From contig CAKZNJ010000440.1 in NCBI GenBank assembly GCA_937129505.1, positions 1 through 7,997 on the forward strand: a DNA stretch of 7,997 nt, written 5' to 3'. Numbering within the stretch: position 1 is the stretch's first letter; every line of letters starts with the position of its first letter. Under the pieces are notes generated by a model. The model did not search any database. It worked only from the letters and a program-made list of their open reading frames with translations, and was not told where the DNA came from. The translations under genes and the position numbers were made by a program. Shown here in pieces: positions 1 to 5,400 of the stretch. The stretch is from an uncultured Anaerolineae bacterium. Its GTDB lineage: Bacteria > Chloroflexota > Anaerolineae > Anaerolineales > UBA4823.

Positions 1-1800
1 TTCGGCCCCGACAATCCGTCGTTCAAGGGGCTCCAGCTTGTGCCGCCGTTCGTGCTGCGATACACACCGCTGCCGATCACAGAGGCGTAGAGCATGGTGG
101 GCGACTGCGGGTTGATCGCGATATCAGCGGCGATGATGCCAAGGCCACCAATACTGGGCAAACCTGCGTTGACCTGGCTCCAGCTCGCGCCGCCGTTTGT
201 GCTTTTCAAAACGCCCGCCCCAGAGACGGCGGCATACAGGGTGCCTGGCGCCTGTGGGTCAATCGCCAGTGCGCTGATGCCTAAACCCAGCGTGAAGCCA
301 TTGTTTAGCGCGCTCCAATTCGCAGCGCTATCCGTGCTCTTGTAGACTCTGCCACTGACAGCAGCGTAGATCGTATCCGGCGCGTTTGGAGCGATCGCCA
401 GCACTGTGACATCGCTGCCGACCGTGATGCCCGTGTTTGCCTCGCTCCAGCTTGCACCGCCGTTGGTCGTCTTAAAGACCTTTGCAGTTGTCCCGCCCAC
501 GTTCGTGCCGGCATAGACGATGTCGGCGTTCTGCGGATGAACGGCCAGCGCATAGACACGCACACCGCTCGGAAAGCCAGTGTTAACCGCGCTCCACGAG
601 GCGCCGCCGTCGGTGCTCTTCTGCACACCGCCGCTCACTCCGCCCACGTACAGGGTCGCCGGCGCCGAGGGAGCGACTGCCAGCGCCTCGAAGGACAGAT
701 AGAGGTTATTGAGTCCTGCGGTGACAGGGCTCCAGTTTGCGCCGGCGTCGCTGCTCTTGAAGATGCCGCTCCCTTCTGCGGCTACATAGAGTGTGGTTGG
801 CGTCTGCGGGTCAACTGCCAGCGCGCGGATATCCAGCGTGTTTATCCCTTCGCTGCTCGCGCTCCAGGAACTGCCGCTGTTCGTGCTCTTGTACACACCA
901 AGGAGGGTGCCGGCGTACAGGGTCGCCGATGCCTGCGGGTTGATCGCCAGGCTGCGGACAGTGGTGTTGGGCAGGCTGGTGTTCGCAGGGCTCCAGGTCA
1001 CGCCAGCATCGGTGCTTTTCAAGATGCCGCTGGACCGCGCGCCGGCGTACACCGTCGTCGGTGTTTGCGGGTCGAGCGCCAGCGCGTAGAACCTATCACC
1101 GGTTGCAGTGTATACCCCGCTCCAGTTGAGGCCGCCATCGCTGCTCTTGAAGATGCGACCGCCGTCGGTGGCGGCGTACAACACCTGCGGCGTTTGGGGA
1201 TGGACGACGATGGCGTTGATGACCCGCTGCCCGAACGGGAGGCCGCCATTGACCGCGCTCCAGCTCGCTCCCCCGTTGGTGGTCTTGTAGACGCCATCGT
1301 GAGTGCCCGCATACAGCGTGTCAAGCGCGTCGAGCTGCATCGCCAACGCATGGACGAAGCGGCCGGTGCCGCTGCCGGGCAGGCCGGTGCTGGTGTCGTT
1401 CCAGGTTGCCCCGCCGTCCGTGCTCTTGTAGACGCCGCCGGCGCCTCCGCCAAAGGTGCCGACCCTTTTGAGGGCGGCGTAGATCGTGCTTGGCGTCTGC
1501 GGATGGATCGCCAGCGCATTGACGTCAGCCAATGGCAGGCTCACCCAGCTCCACGTCGCGCCGCCGTCCGTGCTTTTGTGTACCTGTCCCCCGCCTGAGC
1601 CGGCGTACACGGTCGTGGGCGTCTGAGGGTCTATTGCCAGCGAGGTCAGGGCGACCGTCGTGCTGCCGGCGAGGTTCACGCCGCTCCAGGTGGCGCCGCC
1701 GTTGGTGCTTTTGTAGAGCATGTGGTCTTCCGAGGCGGCATACAGCGTGGTTGGTGTGATGGGATCAACGGCAAGGGCATAGATGATGCCACCATCCGGG
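1..1800 (-). repeat. Imperfect tandem repeat array coding for 13 Asp-box units
   Basis: The Asp-box tryptophan codons (TGG on the minus strand) occur at plus positions 1686, 1551, 1401, 1260, 1122, 993, 864, 732, 594, 447, 315, 180 and 33. The spacings, from right to left, are 135, 150, 141, 138, 129, 129, 132, 138, 147, 132, 135 and 147 bp, all multiples of three. The units are diverged at DNA level, apart from recurring blocks such as the complement of GCTCCAG. This is a coding repeat formed by duplication of propeller blades, not a separate DNA element. It continues past the left edge. Confidence 0.88.
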
Positions 1801-1907
1801 CCAATCGACTCCCAGCTCTGGTTGTTTGCCTTAACCAGCCTAGATTGGCAAAGAAGCAGCAGTAAAGCAAGAACGAAGACCTGCCATGGTTTATAATAAG
1901 ATTTCAC
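1..1907 (-). CDS. Secreted Asp-box (BNR/sortilin-like) beta-propeller repeat protein, C-terminus beyond the window
   Basis: The minus strand is open from a GTG at 1907-1905 to the left edge (635 codons plus 2 bases) with no stop. GTG is chosen because GGAGGT (1919-1914) lies 6 nt upstream; the first in-frame ATG is about 60 codons further in. Residues 1-27 look like a signal peptide: K2 and K6, a VFVLALLLLL core, then VKA before NNQ (signal peptidase I-like). The rest is 13 repeats of 43-50 residues, each with an Asp-box such as KSTDGGATW and a strand motif such as DPQTPTTVYAG. The 13 motif tryptophans (residues 74 to 625) are all in frame. Asp-boxes cap beta-propeller blades in sialidases, sortilin/Vps10, Ycf48/HCF136 and some glycosidases. 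No catalytic residues of a known enzyme stand out, so substrate and role are unknown. Thirteen or more blades suggest more than one propeller. C20 is not preceded by a normal lipobox, so a soluble secreted or cell-wall product is more likely than a lipoprotein. Confidence 0.9.
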   Translation of the reverse strand, partial: MKSYYKPWQVFVLALLLLLCQSRLVKANNQSWESIGPDGGIIYALAVDPITPTTLYAASEDHMLYKSTNGGATWSGVNLAGSTTVALTSLAIDPQTPTTVYAGSGGGQVHKSTDGGATWSWVSLPLADVNALAIHPQTPSTIYAALKRVGTFGGGAGGVYKSTDGGATWNDTSTGLPGSGTGRFVHALAMQLDALDTLYAGTHDGVYKTTNGGASWSAVNGGLPFGQRVINAIVVHPQTPQVLYAATDGGRIFKSSDGGLNWSGVYTATGDRFYALALDPQTPTTVYAGARSSGILKSTDAGVTWSPANTSLPNTTVRSLAINPQASATLYAGTLLGVYKSTNSGSSWSASSEGINTLDIRALAVDPQTPTTLYVAAEGSGIFKSSDAGANWSPVTAGLNNLYLSFEALAVAPSAPATLYVGGVSGGVQKSTDGGASWSAVNTGFPSGVRVYALAVHPQNADIVYAGTNVGGTTAKVFKTTNGGASWSEANTGITVGSDVTVLAIAPNAPDTIYAAVSGRVYKSTDSAANWSALNNGFTLGLGISALAIDPQAPGTLYAAVSGAGVLKSTNGGASWSQVNAGLPSIGGLGIIAADIAINPQSPTMLYASVIGSGVYRSTNGGTSWSPLNDGLSGP

Positions 1908-1909
1908 CG

Positions 1910-1957
1910 GAGCACCTCCATCGACATTTGGGTTGGTAATTGCTGTGGAGGGTGCTC
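1910..1957 (-). promoter_or_regulatory. Hairpin that would sequester the Shine-Dalgarno site
   Basis: In the minus-strand leader, the 5' arm GAGCACCCTCCA (1957-1946) can pair with TGGAGGTGCTC (1920-1910). This makes 11 base pairs with one bulged C and a 25-nt loop. The 3' arm contains the entire GGAGGT ribosome site and ends 2 nt before the GTG start codon. A second, weak 5-bp pairing, CTCTA (1978-1974) with TAGAG (1959-1955), overlaps the first three bases of the 5' arm and could compete with it. The pairing is seen in the sequence; its effect on translation is inferred. It matches no riboswitch class that I recognise. Confidence 0.6.
1914..1919 (-). promoter_or_regulatory. Shine-Dalgarno site of the Asp-box gene
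   Basis: On the minus strand, GGAGGT at 1919-1914 is followed after 6 nt by GTG at 1907-1905. It is a strong match to the anti-16S sequence and decides the GTG start. The whole site also lies inside the 3' arm of an inverted repeat (1910-1957), so its accessibility may be controlled. Confidence 0.8.
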
Positions 1958-1996
1958 TATCAACAGGGATTGCTAGAGTTTTTCGGAAGACTCCCC

Positions 1997-2032
1997 CTTC
2001 TCTGCTTGTTGTCACAGCGACGACCAGAGAAG
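1997..2032 (-). promoter_or_regulatory. Leader hairpin with 8-bp perfect stem
   Basis: CTTCTCTG (1997-2004) and CAGAGAAG (2025-2032) are perfect reverse complements separated by 20 nt. Inside the loop, 2008-2013 (GTTGTC) and 2019-2024 (GACGAC) pair at five of six positions; the sixth is a G-U wobble in a plus-strand transcript and a mismatch in a minus-strand one. The element lies within the predicted leader of the Asp-box gene. No run of U follows on the minus strand, so it does not look like an intrinsic terminator. Role unknown. Confidence 0.5.
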
Positions 2033-2055
2033 TATAAGGTGTATAAAATTTGGTT

Positions 2056-2073
2056 TATATTAGGCGTAATATA
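2056..2073. promoter_or_regulatory. Perfect 7-bp inverted repeat, operator-like
   Basis: TATATTA (2056-2062) and TAATATA (2067-2073) flank GGCG as a perfect dyad. It falls at about +12 to +29 of the predicted minus-strand transcript, a normal place for a repressor to block transcription. It could equally form a small AU-rich RNA hairpin. The regulator is unknown. Confidence 0.4.
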
Positions 2074-2079
2074 CTCTTA

Positions 2080-2091
2080 ATTATCCATAAT
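2080..2091. promoter_or_regulatory. 5-bp dyad at the predicted transcription start
   Basis: ATTAT (2080-2084) and ATAAT (2087-2091) flank CC. The dyad touches the downstream side of the predicted -10 box and includes the predicted start point. Short AT-rich dyads arise easily by chance in such DNA, so this is a weak operator candidate, noted because it sits next to the stronger dyad at 2056-2073. Confidence 0.25.
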
Positions 2092-2118
2092 ATTATATAA
2101 AAATGTTGAATTTGTCAA
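2092..2118 (-). promoter_or_regulatory. Probable sigma70-type promoter of the Asp-box gene
   Basis: Reading the minus strand, TTGACA at 2118-2113 is a perfect -35 box and TATAAT at 2097-2092 a perfect -10 box. The 15-nt spacer is shorter than the preferred 17; a shifted -10 (TAATAT, 2095-2090) gives 17. The predicted start of transcription is near 2085, giving a leader of about 178 nt. The DNA here is very AT-rich, which raises the chance of accidental -10 matches, but the exact TTGACA is less likely to be chance. Confidence 0.6.
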
Positions 2119-2296
2119 GAGGTGGATTGGTCGTCTTTGGCACTAGAGAGCGACTAAGTGGAGCAGATTTAAAAAGGGGAGTTGTCCGCTAAGGTTGGGT
2201 TGGATGAGTTTGTCTGCTGTTTTCGCCTAGGAGCGCAGCGTTAGGCTGTATCATTGCTCGGCCGACAAACCCCCTCACTCATTTTCCAAAAGCCGT

Positions 2297-2302
2297 TATA
2301 AT
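2297..2302 (+). promoter_or_regulatory. Candidate -10 box of the A2M gene
   Basis: TATAAT at 2297-2302 matches the sigma70 -10 consensus and stands 71 bp before the ATG. The hexamer at the 17-bp spacing (CTCACT, 2274-2279) matches only three of six -35 bases and there is no TG extension, so an activator may be needed or the promoter may be weak. The predicted leader is about 65 nt. Confidence 0.45.
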
Positions 2303-2319
2303 CTACTTAACCGTCGATG

Positions 2320-2337
2320 GGGGAACGATCTGTCCCC
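2320..2337 (+). promoter_or_regulatory. Small hairpin in the leader of the A2M gene
   Basis: GGGGA (2320-2324) pairs with TCCCC (2333-2337) over an 8-nt loop. It lies within the predicted leader, about 24 bp before the ribosome site and without overlapping it. With five pairs and no U-tract it is neither a terminator nor an obvious translation switch; it may simply stabilise the 5' end. Confidence 0.25.
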
Positions 2338-2360
2338 GTTTGGCGTCCTGCAAGTAAGGA

Positions 2361-2365
2361 AGGAG
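2361..2365 (+). promoter_or_regulatory. Ribosome binding site of the A2M gene
   Basis: AGGAG at 2361-2365, within the purine run AAGGAAGGAG, ends 8 nt before the ATG at 2374. This fixes the start, and the lipoprotein signal follows directly from it. Confidence 0.8.
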
Positions 2366-2373
2366 CCTAATCT

Positions 2374-2442
2374 ATGTCCAATCAACGCTCTTTGGCGCAT
2401 TTTCTCCTTATCCTGCTCGCAGGCATTCTTAGCGGCGCTTGT
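2374..2442 (+). other. Lipoprotein signal peptide and lipobox of the A2M protein
   Basis: Residues 1-22 have a short n-region with R5, a hydrophobic core (residues 10-19) and the lipobox-like end LSGA before C23. Serine at -3 is less common than leucine but is allowed by the general lipoprotein pattern, and small residues fill -2 and -1. Cleavage by signal peptidase II would leave C23 as the lipidated first residue, anchoring the protein to a membrane. Confidence 0.8.
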
Positions 2443-5400
2443 GTTTCATCACCATCCTTCACAGAAACGCAGGAAACGCCTGTTCCAATTGTAATTGAGG
2501 ACGTTCCTTCTTCAACTCCAAAAGGATCAGCCCAGATGGAAATCCAACTCAGCGAAGGCAAACCTCTTCCCCCCACTTCCACCCCTGCGGCGCCAGCTCA
2601 GGTCGAGGCGCTCGACGCAGCCGAGGCGGCTGCCGTTTTCTCACGCCTGCCGCAGCTAGCCGCTGTGCCTGACTTAGCCATTGAGTTCAAACCGCCGGCG
2701 GAGCTGCTCCCTCCGCCCCGCCCAGGAGACACCGTTCAAGAACCTTTTCCCCCTCCCCAAACAGTGCCTACGCTGCCGATTGAGCGAAGCGAACCGCTCC
2801 AAGTTGTCCGCTTTGCCCCTGAAGGAGATGTCAGCACGGTGCCTTTCGTCAGCATCACCTTCAATCAACCAATGGTGCCCCTCGGTACGGTGGCGGATCT
2901 CGCCGCCCGTGAGGTGCCGGTGCGCCTTGAGCCGGCTTTGCCCGGCAAGTGGCGCTGGCTTGGCACCCAGACCCTGACCTTTGAAGTGGAGTCGGAACAG
3001 ATCGACCGTTTGCCTAAGGCGACGACCTATCGGGTCACCGTGCCGGCGGGCATTCGGTCGTTGCTGGGCAATGAGTTGGATGACAAGGTTGTCTTCACCT
3101 TTTCCACTCCGCCGCCCAGCGTCGTCACGGCCTACCCAAGCGGTGAAACCCAGCCCCGTGATCCGATCATCTTTGTTGCCTTTGACCAGCGCATCGAACC
3201 GCTCAAGGCGCTGGAGACGGTTCAGGTGTACGCCAACGGTGAGCCTCAGGAAGTGCGCCTAGCGGGTGAGGAAGAGATCCAAGCCGCTGCCGCTGTTCAA
3301 CAGTTGATCAAACAAACTTTGCCCGGGCGGTGGCTTGCCTTTAAAGCCAAGCAGATCTTCCCTGCGGCAGCTGTGGTGAACGTGACCATCGGTCCCGGCA
3401 CGCCTTCAGCGGAAGGTCCCCGCCGTTCCACCAAAGCCTACTCCTTTTCGTTTTCAACCTATGCTCCTTTGAATGTCCGAGAAACCAATTGCGGATGGTA
3501 TGAGCGTTGCCTGCCCTACTCGCCGCTCATCGTTGTGTTTAACAATCCCTTAGATGCAACCGCTTTCGAGCCATCTTTGCTCTCGGTCAAACCTGCCATC
3601 CCCGGCATAAACGTCAACGTGAACGATAACACCATTCTCGTTGAGGGGGAGACGCGCGGCCGTACCACCTACCAAGTTACTCTCTCGCCGGAAATCCGCG
3701 ACCGCTTTGGCCAGAAGCTGGGAAGAAAGATCACTCTGCGCTTCAGGGTTGATCCGGCTGAACCGCTTCTTCTGGGACCGGATAGCAACTTCCTGACCTT
3801 GGAGCCGGCCTCAAAAGGAATCCTGACGGTTTATGCCTTGAATTATGCGCAGCTTGATTTCCAAATTTCTGCCGTTCAGCCAAACGACTGGCTGGCGTTC
3901 AAGCAATATGTGCAACAGATGAATTATAAGGAGGTAGAGATGCTGTTGCCCGGCCAATTGCTTGAGCGGAAAACGCTCACGTTGGATCTTCCCCCTGAGA
4001 CGTTGACGGCTGTCCCTCTCGACCTGCAGCGTTACACCCAGAACGGCTCTGGACAATTCGTTGTCTCGATTGCCCCCACGAAGCCTTTGAGGGAGAGCGA
4101 GGAAGATCGCTGGCGGCGCCGATCGCAAACGTTGGTCTTCTGGGTACAGCTTACTCAGATTGCCATGGATGCCTACAGTGACCAGAGCCAAATGGTCGTC
4201 TTTGTCAGCGATCTGCGGAGTGGTGCGCCGTTGCAAGGGGTCACCGTGCAGGCGGAGAACGGCGAAGCGTTGCTCAGCGATGCGGACGGCATGGTGCGTT
4301 TCGCTCTGTCAGATTCGGCGAGTTATCTGACTGCCCGCAAAGGGGGTGACCTTGCTATCTTACCGCGCTCCACCTCGCTGTGGGGCGAGGACGTCTGGCA
4401 ACCGAAGCAGCTAAAGGACTCCTTGGCATGGTTTGTCTTCGATGATCGCCAGATGTACCGTCCTGGCGAAGAAGTGCATATCAAAGGGTGGCTGCGGCGC
4501 ATTGGCAGCGGCCAGCGCGGCGATGTGGGGTTGGTTGACCATCCCATACCACCTTTATCCTATGAGATTATGGATTCCATGGAAAACCCGTTTGGCTCCG
4601 GTCAGGTTTCGCTCAACGCTTGGGGTGGATTCGATTTGCATTTTTCCATTCCAGAGAGAGTAAATCTCGGCACTGCTAGCCTCATCCTGAGCGCCTTGTA
4701 CGATTCCCAAGAAGAGATCTACATCCACACCTTTGAGATCGAGGAGTTTCGCCGCCCCGAATTTGAGGTGAGCGCTCACACCGAGAGCCAACCACCCTTT
4801 TTCGTGGGGGGAGAGGCTACCGTCTCAGTGCAAGCGAAATACTATGCCGGCGGTGGACTACCGAATGCCGCAGTGGCTTGGCGGGTTGCCTCTTCTCCCG
4901 GCAGCTATCAGCCGCCGGGTTGGGACGACTTTAGCTTTGGTAATTGGCAGCCATGGTGGTGGGAGATCGATCCCTACGCAGAGGAGGAAACAAAGGTCGA
5001 GACCTACCAAGGCAATACCGATGCGACAGGTTTTCATTACCTAATACTCGATTTCACTGCGCAGGAAAACGCTCTCACCGAGCCACAGCCCATTCAAGTG
5101 GTCGCCGAGGCGACGGTCATGGATGTCAATCGCCAAGCCTGGTCTGATACTACCACTTTGCTCGTCCACCCCGCTGAGGTTTACATTGGCTTGCGCACCA
5201 AACGCTATTTTGTCCCCAAAGGCACTCCCTTACTGGTGGAGTTCATTGTCACCGACTTAGACGGAAAAGTGGTCAGCGGACAGGCGGTCGAAATCCAAGC
5301 CAGCCGCTTGGAGTGGAAAATGCGCCATGGCAACTGGGTTCAAGAATCCACCGATATACAGACTTGTCAAGTGACCTCGACCGCTGAAGTGGGGCTTTGC

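Larger units (their letters stand above)
1908..2373. other. Divergent intergenic region with an AT-rich core
   Basis: This 466-bp stretch separates the two start codons and contains no convincing gene on either strand. From 1908 to 2118 it carries the leader and promoter of the left gene, and from 2297 on the promoter and leader of the right gene. The middle part, 2119-2296, shows only one short imperfect dyad, GCCTA (2225-2229) with TAGGC (2242-2246), which has no U-tract and no obvious role. The AT-rich island at about 2040-2115 contrasts with the GC-rich coding DNA on both sides, as is usual for promoter DNA. Confidence 0.75.

Noticed and set aside
537..1598. A 353-codon open frame on the plus strand
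   Set aside because: It lies antisense to the Asp-box repeats and is rich in Arg, Ala, Gly and Val with a repeat period that mirrors the other strand. The minus frame has a signal peptide, a good RBS and 13 conserved motifs, so this is a shadow of a GC-rich repeat gene.
1..1800. Periodic repeats suggesting a CRISPR or satellite array
   Set aside because: The units are 129-150 bp, diverged, always a multiple of three and keep a protein motif in frame, so they are coding repeats.
1849..1851. C20 of the Asp-box protein as a lipoprotein cysteine
   Set aside because: It is preceded by LLL, with leucine at -1 where a small residue is needed. A signal peptidase I-like VKA site follows at residue 27.
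1908..2085. A known riboswitch class (for example GEMM, SAM or cobalamin) in the propeller-gene leader
   Set aside because: I could not match the conserved core bases of any class I know; only generic pairing is visible. A covariance model search would settle this.
2225..2246. Inverted repeat GCCTA/TAGGC as a terminator
   Set aside because: The stem is only 5-6 bp with a 10-12 nt loop and no U-tract, and neither flanking gene ends here.
4900..4990. Trp-rich stretch (W850, W858, W861-863) as a novel binding insertion
   Set aside because: A similar Pro-Gly/Trp/Phe-rich loop is, as far as I recall, common at this place in bacterial A2M proteins, so it is probably a family feature.
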